Source: Delphinapterus leucas (taxonomy: Eukaryota; Chordata; Mammalia; Artiodactyla; Monodontidae). Taken from it: a stretch of DNA of 64,000 nucleotides. Positions 12,757 through 25,354 of this stretch are shown here, piece by piece. Each line of letters opens with the position of its first letter. Position 1 is the stretch's first letter. A program made the position numbers and the translations under genes. The stretch covers positions 85,174,734-85,238,733 of the forward strand of contig NW_022098069.1 of the NCBI RefSeq assembly GCF_002288925.2. The letters run 5' to 3'. The notes under the pieces were generated by a model, which saw only the letters and a program-made list of their open reading frames with translations, was not told where the DNA came from and ran no database searches.

Positions 12757-13596
12757 CCTTCCCTTTTTAAGCTTCTAGAGGTGCCTGGCTCACGCGTGGC
12801 CCTCACTCCACCTTCAGCCTCTGTCTCCATCACTGCATCACCTGTTCGTCTGACTGATCTCCTGCTCCCTCTTCTAAGGACACTTGTGATTGCGTTTTGA
12901 TAACCCAGAATAATTCCACATGTTAAAATCCTTCATTTAACCACCTCTGCAAAGTTCCTTTTACCATATAAGGCAACATTCACAGGTTCTGGGGATGTAG
13001 GCAGCTTTGGGGATTTAGGGACATATTTAGGGGCATTTTTCAACTGACCAGAGCATCCCTTCACTACCCTCACCTAAAAGAATAAATATTGCCTGGGGGT
13101 TGCAAAAATGGGGATTTTTCTAAACCTATAGTCTCTCCAGCATTGATTAGCTGGCATTGTTCCGTATAGAAATCCTTCCTTCTTTTTAGTATCTCTGTGG
13201 ACTCATGGATGCTTTGATGTTTGATGTTCATCATAATATTGCCCAACTTTGGCCATTGGGAGGCCCTGCAGCCTGGCCCTCATGTCCTTTGACCTTTGAC
13301 CTGCCCCCATTGGTCTTTGAGGGCTTCTGAATTTTCTGGCTGACGTGATGCTCAAGGCTCGCCTTGGCCCACATCTGGAGTTAGTCTCTTGCGAGACCCT
13401 CAGCCCCATTAGTAGGGTGCTTCAGAAACCATTGGCGTGTTGCCTGCTATTGGGGTATCATTGCTTTCAGCTCCTTTCCGTGCTCAGAGCTAGGAAATGG
13501 ATTTTTAAAACTTTTTGATCATGAATTATTCTGCGACTTTCAGTTCAAGCACAAGCCCCAGGGTTCTTCATCACCTTCCCCCACTCTCTTTTCTTC

Positions 13597-14003
13597 TTTT
13601 TTTTTTTAAATAACTTTATTTATTTTATTATTTTATTTAATTTATTTATTGTTTCTGGCTGCGTTTGGGTTTTCGTTGCTACGCGCGGGCTTTTCTCTGG
13701 TTGCGGCGCATCAGGGCCACTCCTCACTGTGGTGTGTGGGCCTCTCACCTCGGTGGCCTCTCCCGCTGCAGAGCACGGGCTCCAGGCGTGTGGGCCCCAG
13801 CAGCTGTGGCACATGGGCTCAGCAGTTGTGGCGCACGGGCTCTAGGCGCACAGGCTTCAGTAGTTGTGGCACATGGGCTCAGTAGTTGTGGCGCGCGAGC
13901 TTAGTTGTTCTGCGGCATGTGGGATCTTTCCGGACCAGGGCTCGAACCCGTGTCCCCTGCACCGGCAGGTGGACTCTCAACCACTGCGCCACCAGGGAAG
14001 CCC
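13597..14003 (-). mobile_element. Long CHR SINE, minus strand (duplicate copy)
   Basis: Second-unit copy of 4661-5067, including the internal 30-bp repeats and both target-site duplications. Confidence 0.9.
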
Positions 14004-14617
14004 CTCTCTTTTCTTCTTCCCTTACCTCCCACTGCCCACAGAGAGGACCCCGGCTCCCAGGAATATCTCTCTTATGTGACCAACCTTCAATACATACACA
14101 ATATTTTCAAAATTATTACACAAGTACTGCTACTCCCTGCAACAACAAACCTATGAAGGGAAGCTCAAGGTTTCACCACAATTCGAAAACCACGTGCACC
14201 GCATCTGGGTTTTCCTTCCTTTCTTCGTGCAAAATCAAACTCTTTCTCTCCCTCCTTCTCTTTTGCAGTAGATTGATAGAGAGATGACAGATAGACACTT
14301 AGGTTGTTTCCAGTACTTTGCTGTGATGCATAAGGGTACGATGCATCACCATACACGTACATTGTCTCCTATTTGCAGACAAGTAGCCACCACGGAGAAA
14401 TTCCCAGAAATGTCGAGGCTGGGCCAAAGGGTAAACGTCTGTGTAATTTTCTTAAGCGTCCACGTTCTGCTCCGCTCCTGGGGGTGTACAGTTTCCCTCC
14501 CCCAACCTCGTGTGACAGCGCCTGGTTCCCAGGCTCCTCAACAGAGCATTGGGCCACTTTTGAATCACTGCCTATCTGATATGAGAGACGTTGTATCTGA
14601 GTGCAGCTTTTATATGC

Positions 14618-14961
14618 TTTTTTTTTTTTTTTTAATTTATGTCTGCATTGGGTCTTCGTTGTTGCGTGCAGGCTTTCTCTAGTTGCGGTGAGTGGGGGCT
14701 ACTATTCATTGCAGTGTGCAGGCTTCTCATGGCGGTGGCTTCTCTTGTTGCGGAGCGCGGGCCCTAGGCGCACGGGCTTCAGTAGTTGCAGCACACAGGC
14801 TCGGTGGTTGTGGCTCGTGGGCTCTAGAGCACAGGCTCAGTAGCTGTGGTGCACGGACTTAGCTGCTCCACGGCATGTGGGATCTTCCCGGACCAGGGCT
14901 CGAACCCGTGTCCCCTGCATCGGCAGGCGGATTCTCAACCTCTGCACCACCAGGGAAGTCC
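14618..14961 (-). mobile_element. Long CHR SINE, minus strand (duplicate copy)
   Basis: Second-unit copy of 5682-6025. Confidence 0.9.
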
Positions 14962-15633
14962 CTTTATATGCATTTAGTATAAGCATCTTTTCATGTGTTT
15001 AAGAGCCACTGATTTCTCTTTTTCTTTGAACTGACTGTCCATGTCTTTTACCCACTTTTCTATGGAATCCCTGGTTTTGTATTCAGTTGGTTTTAATGGG
15101 TCACAGAAAAGGAACAGGAGGCAAAGGGGCATGGGGATCAGAAATGCCCACCAAGGAGGGTGACACCTCCACAGAAGGACTAGGGGAGACCCTCCCCAGA
15201 GAGGGAGGTGGTAGTGCATGTCCCCTGGGCTAAGGAGGAGCAGGGTGAGGACTCCAGCCTCAAGCCCAACTCAGGGCAGAGCTCACATTTGCTGGGTGAA
15301 CAGAAGGACCCCAAGCCAGACATTCAGTTTGAAACAGTTTTGGCCACACAAGCTCTGGCAGAAGCAAAGGCAACTCCTCTCCAGAGAAAAACGTTTTAAA
15401 CTCAGACCTCAAAGAACTCCCACAAAGAGAGGCCCAAGGTTCAGGGCTTGCCACAAAAAGCTACCCAACACACAAGCAAACAGCTACCCTGAGTGTGTCA
15501 GCCAAAACAACAGACTGCAGAATCAGAACCACAGAGACAGAAGATTTGGAATTATCAGGTAGGAATATGTAGAGTTTTTTCAATGTGTTTAAAAGAATAC
15601 AGCATATTAAAAGGGTGATGAAGAAGAGAGGCT

Positions 15634-15770
15634 GGGACTTCCCTGGTGGTCCAGTGGTTAAGACTCCAAGCTTCCACTGCAGGGGGCATGGGTTCGATCC
15701 CTGGTTAGGGAACTAGATTCTGCATGCTGTTCAGCGTGGCCAAAAAATAAAAAAAAAGAAAAGAAAAAGA
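15634..15770 (+). mobile_element. Short CHR-type SINE, plus strand (duplicate copy)
   Basis: Second-unit copy of 6698-6834 with the same target-site duplications. Confidence 0.9.
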
Positions 15771-18700
15771 AAGAGAGGCTATCAAAATTGCCAAGGCAGA
15801 TTTTAAAAGAGAGTAGATGTTAAAATGAGATCCAAATTAGAAACCCAGGCGGGTTAAACAGAAGATGGAACCCGGCTGAAGAGAGAATTCAAGAACTGGA
15901 AGATGGATCTGAAGGCGTCACCCAGAACGCAGCACAGAGAGGCAAAGATGGGGAAACAGGAGAAGCTAAGAGACCCAGAAGGGACACATGCAACAGGATC
16001 TAATTAAAGTTTGGACAGAGCTGGTCTTCAGCCAGGGCCCCAGCAGCACAACCTGCGCTGAGCAGGGGTCAGGCAGGCACCTGCTCCCAGGGGACCCTGG
16101 TCAGGGAGTGGGGAGACAGGACAGCAAAGCTACACAGTGGTGGGATTCTGGGCAGTGCCGGCCTCATTCGGATCCCACGGGGGGCTCTGGGGCATGAAAT
16201 CCACCTCTGAGTTTGTCCTGCCTCAAGACAAGGGGGCCAGCTCTCACACCTGCCACCCTTGCCCCTGGGAACTTGGACTCCACGGGAGCCCCAGGTGCCC
16301 CTGCAGCTGCCGGAGGAGCTCACAGGAGACGGGAGGGGGGCTCAGGGGACCCGAGAAGAGGGCCCACAGTGGGGGGTAGGTGATAATCAGTGATTATTAA
16401 GCTGAGATTTCCCCAGAATATTTTAAAGACATGGCTTCTGAGGAAGGAAGATCAGTGAGGGTAAGTAAAGATAAACCCTCATCTAGAAACATCACAGTGG
16501 GACTGCAGGCTCTCAAAGGCAAAAGGAAGATTTTTTTAAAAAACAGCCGGAAAACAGGTCAGACTGTCCACCTGGACCGACAGACTCCATCGACTTCTCA
16601 TCCGCCAACGGAAGCCAGAGACGCTGGAATCACAGCTTCAGGGTGCCTGGGATCCAAGACCCAGGGAAGCAAACTTTCCTTCTAAACCCCAGGACTGAGA
16701 GAGTTAAAGGTCAGCAGACCCTCAAGAAAGGAGCGTGAACTTCCAGCAGCAGGAGACCTTCCCCCGGCCGGCAGCAACCCCGTGCAGGAGGCAGCACTGC
16801 GTGTCCAGCCAGAGGCCCTGGCCTCGCCCCACCGGGCCCGACTCCCTCCGAGGCCTCAGCGAGCCCAGGTCAGAGCCAGGTGGCCAGGGAACTGTGGGCT
16901 GGTGGTCACTGCGTCCCTGCCCAGAGGTCAGGGGGGAGTGGAGAGGGAGGTAGGCCCACCCGGCCCCTGCCTCGAGGCTCTCTCAGTCCTGGGGAGGGGA
17001 CAGGGCGGTGGCACAGGCCGAGGGAGCAGAAGAGGGGCCGCGCGGGGAGTGACAGGTCCCCATTTCATGTCTGCCCCGCCCCCAGGCCCCTCTCCCCACC
17101 ATCAGGGAAACAAACTGGGAGCTATAAAACCACGTGCGAAAGAGGGGAATGGCTGGGGTCCTCAGGCACCGCCAGCCTCGAGCAGCGCTGGGTGCCACGG
17201 ACACGAGGCCCCAGGGCCACCAACGCATCTGCACCCGTGGCCCCAGCCTCTTAGTAAAAGGAAGAGGGTCCAACAGGCGCGGTCAGGGAGAGCTTGAAGA
17301 CAAGCAGCTACATGTGTGCGTCCCGGGCACGATCCTGGGCAGGGAAAGGACGTTAGGGAAAAACAAAGGAAACCTGAATAAAATGTGGACTTCTGTTCGT
17401 AATCCCGCATCCCTATTGGTCCATGATGTGACAAATGTACGGTCTTCATGTAAGATATCGATAATAGGGGAAACTGGGCGCAGAGGCTGTGGGAACTCGG
17501 CGCCATCTTCCCAATTTTTATGTTAATCTAAAGCTCTTCTAAAACACAAAGTTTCTTTTTCTTGAGTGTAAATTAAAATAATTATTGTCAAAAGTAGATG
17601 ACTCTGCAAACTGTCTCTTTCTGGATTACCGGGAATAAAATCTACACCCTGACCGGCCGCAGCTGACCTCTGCTGCCACGGATCCCCGCTCTGCGGTGAC
17701 CCTGCTCCTGCAAAGGCGGACTCAGCACCCACTGCGGACACCCGTGGGTCCAACCTCTGCACCACGCGTCTGCTGGCAGCTGGACGCGGCAGGGAGAGGA
17801 CCCCCGCCTCCTGCCCACTGCAAAACCTCAGCCGGTACCTCTGAACCCCAGCTGCCAGGGCATCTGGGAGATGCCGGGAAGGCCACTGGTAGGAGGACGG
17901 AGGGTGGCCTGGGTGCAGAGTGGCCGAGCCCTCGCCCAGCTACCTGGGACCCCAGGCATTGCCCCAAGAGAGAAGCCGCTCACTTCCCTAAGACACTTGC
18001 TGCAGCGACCAGAGCAGCCCAGCTCTCCCAGCCGCTGAGGACCTCTTGGCTGTGACAGAGGTCGGGGCGGGGGAGAATAAAAGAAGTTGGAGAAGATAAT
18101 CCGGGGACTTAAAGCTTTTGGACTTTGGCTCGTGGAGCTGCCGCAGATCCCTCCCAGCTCAGCTGACAGCAGGGTGGATGCAGGGGGGGTCGGCCAGTAG
18201 AGGGTGAATTGTCAGCTTTGGTACAAAGGGGCCTTGGGGTCAGCTTCCTCGGCCCTGGGGTGAACCCAAACTGCCCCCAACACTGGGAGTGGCCTCATGA
18301 AGGGGAGACAGGGCTGTCCCACCCCTCAGGGGCAGCTCCCCCTCCCAGCAGACCACAGGCGTGGTGGCAAAGCCCTCGGCCAGGGGACAAAGTGTGGGAA
18401 GGTGGGCACGCTTCTCCCCAACCCCTGAGGCTCTTTCCCCAGGGAGAAAGCCAATGGTTCCACCTCCTGCCTCTCTCTCACCTTTCTTCACCGACCCCCA
18501 TGCAGGGAGGAGGTTGGCAAACGGGGGGGTGGGGGGTCCGCTGGGCATGCTCAGCCCACTGCCCCCCATCCCTGCCCCCATGCCTGCAAGGGCTGTGCTG
18601 TGCAGGCTGGGGGCTCCCCCTGGGGTCTCTGGGCCCGGCAGTTGGTCTCACGCTGGGGGTCGGGTGGGAGACCCAGCTGGCCTTCACGCTGAGGTGTGTC

Positions 18701-18858
18701 TTCTGGCCAGCCCGTCAGGAAGAAAGGGCAGACCCGCACGGTGGCCTCGTGGGGTCCCGGCTCTGCACACAAATATTGGAAATGATAGTTTACAACTGTG
18801 TTGGTATGAAGATAATCCAAGTTGGGTTATGCTTTCTTCCGGTTTTAAAAGAAGTTCA

Positions 18859-19061
18859 GGGACTTCCCTGGTGGTCCAGTGGTTAAGACTTCCCCTTCCA
18901 ATGCAGGGGGTGTGGGTTCAATTCCTGGTCTGGGAGCTAAGATCCCCACGGGTCTCGGGGCCAAAGTCTCGGGGCCAAAAAACTGAAACATAAAGCAAAA
19001 ACAATACTGTAACAAATTCAATAAAGACTTTGTTTTTAATTCTTTAAAAAATAAAAAGAAA
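18859..19061 (+). mobile_element. CHR-type SINE, plus strand (duplicate copy)
   Basis: Second-unit copy of 9923-10125. Confidence 0.87.
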
Positions 19062-19423
19062 TGAAAGGAGTTCAAACATTTTTCATGGCCCCTAAAAGTC
19101 TCAAGGGCCCTGGCACTGAGCCCGTTGTGCCCGTTGGAGAAGACGGCCCTGGTGAAGAAGGTTTGGGGGCCCGGCTACTGCCTTCATGCCTCATTTCTCC
19201 ACGGGTTCAGGACTCAGAATGGAAGAGTCGGCTATATCTTGGTCCCCTTGGAGACCCTGGCAGCTCTCTACCCCATCTCTGTGTTTTATTTCTTTCACAG
19301 CACTTATCACCATCTGAAGCCAGCCCGTTAAGTGTCTGCCCCATCAGGAAGCCCAGCCCAGAGCAGGGCGGTGGCTGACCCCCAGCACCTCGGCACTGCA
19401 GGTGTTCTGTAAACAGATGTTGG

Positions 19424-19616
19424 GTGGATAGATGATGGATGGGTAGATAGGTGGATGGATGGGTAGGACAGGAGGGAGTGGAAGGAAGGAAGATGGCTAG
19501 ATGGGAGGGTGGGTACATGGATGGGAGATGGATAGATGGGCAGATGGATGAATGATAAATGGGTGGGATGAGGGGTGGGGGATGGATGGAAAAATGGATG
19601 TGGGATGGAGGTGGAC
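19424..19616. repeat. Degenerate GGAT/GGTA tetranucleotide tract (duplicate copy)
   Basis: Copy of 10488-10680. Here it leads straight into the 64-bp minisatellite that the first copy lacks. Confidence 0.9.
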
Positions 19617-19868
19617 AAAAGAAAAGAAGGAAGGAAGGAAGGGAGACGTCTAGGTGGTAGATGGATAGATGGAGGTGGACAAAAGAAGAGAAGGAAGGAA
19701 GGAAGGGAGACGTCTAGATGGTAGATGGATAGATGGAGGTGGACAAAAGAAGAGAAGGAAGGAAGGAAGGGAGACGTCTAGGTGGTAGATGGATAGATGG
19801 AGGTAGACAAAAGAAAAGAAGGAAGGAAGGAAGGGAGACGTCTAAGTGGTAGATGGATAGATGGGTGG
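19611..19868. repeat. 64-bp minisatellite, about four units
   Basis: Successive units start with gtggac or gtagac at 19611, 19675, 19739 and 19803, each 64 bp apart. A partial unit start appears at 19865. Each unit contains an AAGG run, the word gggagacgtcta and gatggatagatgg. The right breakpoint of the tandem duplication (19624) lies inside the first unit. A further GGAT-rich tract continues to about 19985. Confidence 0.93.
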
Positions 19869-19989
19869 ACGAACGGGAGGGTGCATGTACTGATTTTTGA
19901 TTTAATAAGTAGGTGGATGGTGAATGGATGGGCAGATGGATGGATAGATGGATGGATGTTTGAGTGAATGGGTGAGTGGATGGGTGGGT

Positions 19990-21238
19990 GATCACAGAGC
20001 AGCCTCAGCGCCATGCTTTGCAGGAAGCTCTATCATTCCCTGCATCACCAGCACTGGGCCGGGCACAGAGGGAGGGGGCTGGGTAGTATTAGGGAGCCAG
20101 CCAAAGCATCGTCAGAGGGACTGAGATGACCCCCAGGCCTACCCCCCAGGCCGGGCCCATCCTCAGGCCCACTGTCTCCACCTCCAGCCTCTCTGATGGC
20201 TACGACCCCAGCCCGAGCCTTGGGGCTGCTTCCAGGTTCCTCCTGCGCAGCCTTCACCGGTTCTCTCTCCTGCTGGCTTTCATCTGCGACCGTGAGGACC
20301 AAAGCACAGTTCCCAGTGATCCTGAATAGACTCTCACTTCTGTGCAGCCATTAAAGAGCTGCCTATTGAGCTGTTCCCCTGGGAAGCTGGAGGGGGGTCT
20401 CGTGCCGCTGCCACCCCCCCGGAGGAGAGTTCTCCTCCATTGCTCTCAGCCCCTCACTCGTGTCCCTCGCCAAACTGTCAGACTGTGCAGGAGCCCAGCC
20501 GCTGTCCCCCCGGCCTCCTCCTGGAGCCCAGCTCGGGGTCTGGCACAAGGTGAGCGTTCAACACACGTGAATGAGTGAATTATCTAAGAAACTGGGGACT
20601 TCGCGCAGTGACAAATTCCTGGTGCAGGGCTGCGGTCCAGGAGGATCTGGGAAGAAGCAGGCTCTCCAGGGCAGGACCGGTCCACACACACCCACACCCG
20701 CCCTGGTGTGTGCAGGACGCACAGGCAGGGCGAGTCTCCTTCCCTTCAGAGTGACGATGCAGATAGAGTGACAGCGGCGACAGAGCAGGTGCCCCTAAAC
20801 GCGCTCTCCCCCTCCCAGTTGAGGCCACAAAGTGACACTACAGTTATCTTACCTCCAGTAACCCTCCCTCCCCGCAACATTCCAGAAGTAGCAAGTGCCC
20901 GCGGAGCTACAGGAACCCGCATGGCTCTGCTCCCACGCACGTCGCCCCGTATGAAGCACCGCAGGCTGCCGGCGTCAGGGTCACGAGTCACAAGTCCCTT
21001 TGATGCAGGGGAATGCAGACGCTGCTGGCAGGGAGGAGGGGCGCGTCTGGAATCTGCACCCGCCTGTCTTCTGTGAAGTTGTCCTCGGGTGAGTGCCCTC
21101 TCTGCATTCAGGGCTCACCTGCTACTTCCAGCTGTGTGACCCTGAGCAAGTGCCTTGACCTCTCTGGGCCTCCATTTGTCCCTCTGTAGGAGAGCGGTTA
21201 AGGTTACGCTGAATATCAGCAATAATATATCCATTATG
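19990..21238. other. Intergenic, no gene seen
   Basis: No exon with splice sites or recognisable protein was found on either strand. Bases about 21118-21200 (agctgtgtgaccctgagcaag ... tctctgggcctcc) match the core of an old MIR SINE in plus orientation. The rest appears to be unique GC-rich DNA. Confidence 0.55.
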
Positions 21239-21447
21239 GGGCTTCCCTGGTGGCGCAGTGGTTGGGAGTCCGCCTGCCGATGCAGGGGACACAGGTTCGT
21301 GCCCCGGTCTGGGAGGATCCCACATGCCGCGGAGCGGCTGGGCCCGTGAGCCATGGCCGCTGAGCCTGCGCGTCCGGAGCCTGTGCTCCGCAACGGGAGA
21401 GGCCACAGCAGTGAGAGGCCTGCGTACCGCAAAAAAAAAAAAAAAAA
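21239..21447 (+). mobile_element. CHR-type SINE (young), plus strand
   Basis: It starts gggcttccctggtggcgcag and carries the full tRNA-like and unrelated body regions (ggagcggctgggcccgtgag). It ends in 17 A. It is the same subfamily as 2287-2493. Confidence 0.93.
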
Positions 21448-24044
21448 CCTATCAAAAATGGGAATGAGACTAGCCTAAGAAGCTGAACGCAGACGTGGCA
21501 TGGTCCAACCGTGCAGCGAGAATAAACCAACACACTGTGGGGAGGTGAGAGGAAAACACAGCAGGCTCCGGGGCTCTGCCTTGTCAGAGCTGGAAGGCAC
21601 AGGACAGCGAACCTGGCCGTTAGCCGCATTCAGCAGCCCAGAGGTAAACACAGAAAGAGAGAGAATTCCTGACCAGGTGGGGAGTGAAGGAGGGTGGAGG
21701 GGGATTTGGGAGACACAAGCTGGGCCTCCTCTGCTCCCCATGCCCCCAGCACAGACAGACAGCAGCCCCAAGCACGGCTCATGGACAGACTCGCCCAAGA
21801 GTTTCCCATGAGGTGCCGTGACCACGCAGAGACCCAGCAGGACAAGCCCAGCTGTGGACATCAGTCCTGAAGCTACAAGTTCAGATCCCGTGTGAACCCT
21901 TCTTTTCGGGCCCGAGACGTCCCCCCATTTTAATCCTGGGCTCTGCCCCATTCTGTCTCCTGTATAACATCCCAGACACATGGCCTTGGGGAACCCATGG
22001 GAACCAAAGGGACTGGAGCCTTACCCCTACAGAACCCCAGACCCTCCCGCACCCCCAGGACCCCCAGCATGGAAGGACCCCACGGAGCTCAGGACACTCT
22101 GCCCCAAACGGGTCAGGGCCAAGGGTCATCACGCCGGAGTCTGGCTTTCACGGGCGAGGGGATGCTAAGTCCCTCGAACTCTCCTTCCTCCCCTGGGTCT
22201 GGCAGCGAGCAGGACGGAGCAGGACCCTGGGGGCTCAGGTAGCAATGGGGGGTGTCAGGCTCTGAGACCGCAGTGGGGCTCCTGGCGTGGGTGAGCAGCT
22301 GGGCCCTCCTCCCTCCCAGGGCAGAGGGGGACGTGCTGAGTCAGCATGCTCAGCAGGAGCCGCTGGGCCAGGGAAGGGGCGGGGCCCAGCCTGGAGGCTC
22401 CTCCAGGGACCGGGGTGGTTCCCAGGCCTGTTGCCATAGCTGCTGCTTGGAAACCCCTGGCAACGGGGCTCTGGCGTCCTCCAAGACACCAGGAGAGGGG
22501 GTGTGAGCAGAGGCTGCGGAGGGGAGATCCTGGATGGAGGCTTCCGTTCCCCGCCTCGTGGTTTGAGACCCACCCAGACGCCTTTGCTGAGCTTCCCTGT
22601 CAGGGAGGCTGCGGGCGGGGTGCGGGCGTCCCCAGGTCTCAGGGTGTGTGCTGCTGACTGCACACCCAGCTCTGGGGAGAGGCTGGGGCGCAGTGTTTGC
22701 ACAGATGCCCACCACGGCTGACCTCAAGCTACGAGGCAACACCACACCTCATCGGCTCTCACTGCAGAGTCAGCCTTGAATTTCAGTCTGAGACTTTCAT
22801 CCCCACTACACTGTGTGTCCCTGTTTCATGCACCCACACGTGCCAACCTTGTCCGGCCCCTGACACCACATTTCAGGTGCGGCCGCCCGGCCCCTCCACT
22901 CAGGAGAAGCCTCCGCAGGGAGAGTGTTCGGCCAGTGAGCACAGGACAGCACAGTCCCCACCCCCAACCTGCCCAAACCGCTCCCTCGGCCCTGGACCCT
23001 GCCCTCCCTTCCCGGCCACTTCTGACTCACAGGTCACTGGAAGGGCACAGCCTGGGGGAGGCTGGGTCCCCACCCACCCCTAGGGGCCCCTGCCCCACCT
23101 GGGAGCTGCGCATTCCTGTCTCCAGGCCCTCCCTGCCCTGGAGGGACCCTGGCTGGGCCCACAGGCTGGCCCAGACACACACCCACCCCCCTCCCCCTCA
23201 GGACCCCATGCACCATTCTCACTGGAACACTCTCCACTGTGGGGAGGACAGGAATAGAGCCCAGCCCCCTTCACAGATGAGCAAACTGAGGTTCAGAGAG
23301 GCTAGGTCAGGACCCAGGCTGCACAGCCAGGTTGCAGAGCAGCCGCCCTTCCCCCTTCTCACAAACACCCAGCCCTTCACCCAAGGAGTGCCCAGACCAG
23401 CCAAGCCCAGGGGGCCGTCAGGCCTGGGGGCAGCCAGGCTCATATCTCAGCCCTGCCTCTGGCTGACTGGCCGTGGGGGGCGGCCAGGGGGGCCGGGGGC
23501 GCCTTTCTGAGCTGCAGCCCTTTATCCACGCAAGGCGTATCCACACTCGAGTGTGCTGAGCCCAGGAGATGCGGGGGGCGCTGGGCGAGCCCGGCTGCAC
23601 CCCGAATCGTACTCCCCGCCCACACACACAGCGGCAGCTCAGTTATACCACCCCTCGAAGATGCAAAGAAGCCCGCGAGACCTCAATAAGGTAATTTTCT
23701 TCCCAAATAGTCTCAGAGCTCCCACTGTTGGAATCTCACCAGACAAGCTTAGAAGGCCTCCAGGATCCGGAATTACAGCCTCCAGGTAAGTTCAGGTGGG
23801 CCCCGGGTCTGGAGGTACAGGTCCTGTGGTAGGAGGTGGCAGGAGGTGGGGGGCTCTCGAGTGCCAAGCACTGGGCGGGGGGCGGTGGTTCTGGGCTTTG
23901 TTCCTGTCCCGGCCTCATTGTCTTTATCTACAAAATGGGGAGAAAGGACCTTTCCCTCTTAATTCTTGGAAACGCTGGGAGGACAAAGTAAGAACGTGAT
24001 TTGGGAAGGTCGAATTTCTCTGCACACAGAAAGTATTCTTTGGC
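21448..24044. other. Intergenic GC-rich DNA with MIR fragments
   Basis: Apart from the motif cluster at 22.33-22.47 kb, no gene was recognised. Old MIR-like pieces lie at about 23265-23345 (gatgagcaaactgaggttcagagag type) and 23900-23960 (ttgtctttatctacaaaatgggg). Several long frames such as 22776-23510 are compositional and have no domain. Confidence 0.55.
22334..22465. promoter_or_regulatory. Candidate regulatory cluster: perfect MARE plus RFX-like half-sites
   Basis: Bases 22334-22346 read TGCTGAGTCAGCA, an exact palindromic MAF recognition element containing an AP-1 core. At 22430-22440 is GTTGCCATAGC, and at 22457-22465 is CCTGGCAAC; these are opposed RFX-type half-sites. No gene is seen nearby, so a role as a distal element for some other gene is only inferred. 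Confidence 0.45.
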
Positions 24045-24231
24045 GGGAACGTCCCTGGTGGTCCAGTGGTTTAGACTCTGCGCTCCCAGTGCAGGGGTCC
24101 GGGGTTCGATCCCTGGTCAGGGAACTAGATCCCACATGCTGCAACTAAGAGTTCGCATGCCACAACTAAGGAGCCGGCAAGCCGCAACTGAGACCCGGTA
24201 CAACCAAATAAATAAATACTTTTAAAAAAGA
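24045..24231 (+). mobile_element. CHR-type SINE, plus strand
   Basis: The head is gggaacgtccctggtggtccag and the tail is aaataaataaatacttttaaaaaag. The flanking direct repeats are AAGTATTCTTTGGC on the left and AAGCATTCTTTGGC on the right. Confidence 0.9.
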
Positions 24232-24946
24232 AAAGCATTCTTTGGCAAAGTAACTGGGATTCAAGTCCAGAGCTGTGGCTTTGGCTCGGCTGCCAGGGGG
24301 AACACAACCTTCCAGGACTCTGTCCTTGTACGAAATGGGAACGAGAATCCTTGTTCTGCTATGGCACTGCCACCCGCCCCACCAGCCGCCACCACCTCCT
24401 GACTGCTTCTCTGACGGCCGGACCGCACCCAGCCATAGCCAGCGTCTCTGCTCGGTACCAGGGCCCCCCTCCCCCCACCCCGCACTGGGTCTGTGAGGCG
24501 GGGCTGCCCTCAACAACATCCCTGGCCTCTATTCCCTAGAGGTTGGTAGCAATGCCTCCACCCAGTTGTGACAACCAGCTTCCACCCAGGCCTTGCCAGC
24601 TGTCCCCGGGGGGCAAACTGCCCCCAGTTGAGAACCAGCGATCAGGAGCCCAGACTGTCCTTTTTCCCCTCTCTGACTCCTTCCCCAGACTGGGACAGCT
24701 CAGGCCCAGCCCTCGCCCTGCTCAGGTCTTTATAAAGCAAGCCCACATCATGGGGTGCCACATTTGGGAGGGAAGGAAGGCGGGGAGGGCAGGGGTGGGG
24801 AGAGGGATGGAGGGAGAGATGTGAGCATGAGTGACCCGAGGCCCTCTGAGAGCCGGTGCTGCGCCCCATCACCCCCCTCCACCTCTTCCGGGTCCTCCCT
24901 CCACCCCCGCTGAGCAGACAGGAGGTGGGAGCAAGTCGGATCCAGG

Positions 24947-25163
24947 TTTTTTTTGTTTGTTTGTTTGTTTTGCGGTACACAGGCCTCTCACTGTTGTGGC
25001 CTCTCCCATTGCGGAGCACAGGCTCCGGACGCGCAGGCTCAGTGGCCATGGCTCACGGGCCCAGCCGTTCCGCGGCATGTGGGATCCTCCCGGACCGGAG
25101 CACGAACCCGTGTCCCCTGCATCGGCAGGCGGACTCTCAACCACTGCGCCACCAGGGAAGCCC
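24947..25163 (-). mobile_element. CHR-type SINE, minus strand
   Basis: It starts with T-runs mixed with tttg repeats and ends cgccaccagggaagccc. Short target-site duplications (GGATCCAGG / GGATGCAGG) flank it. Confidence 0.9.
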
Positions 25164-25354
25164 ATGGATGCAGGTTTTGTGGGCCCTGAAGCTCATACCG
25201 TTTGGGGCTCTCTTTACAGAAAAGAATACAAACTTACAGACACAAAATTAAGTATGAAAGGGAACATTTATTTAGAGTGAGAAAAAAACGAAGACAAATT
25301 TAAATTCTGACAAAACGTACAAAATCTGGAAAAACAACAACGTATGTTTATTCA

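Larger units (their letters stand above)
10689..19624. repeat. Tandem segmental duplication, copy 2 (8,936 bp)
   Basis: This is a direct, head-to-tail repeat of 1752-10688. The junction reads aaaagaaa|ctcagccatg with no inserted bases. Neither flank shows microhomology with the opposite unit end: the left flank ends gactccgcgg and the right flank begins agaaggaagg. The right end falls inside the first 64-bp unit of the minisatellite that starts at 19611. The repeats listed for copy 1 recur here at +8936 or +8937. Confidence 0.95.
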
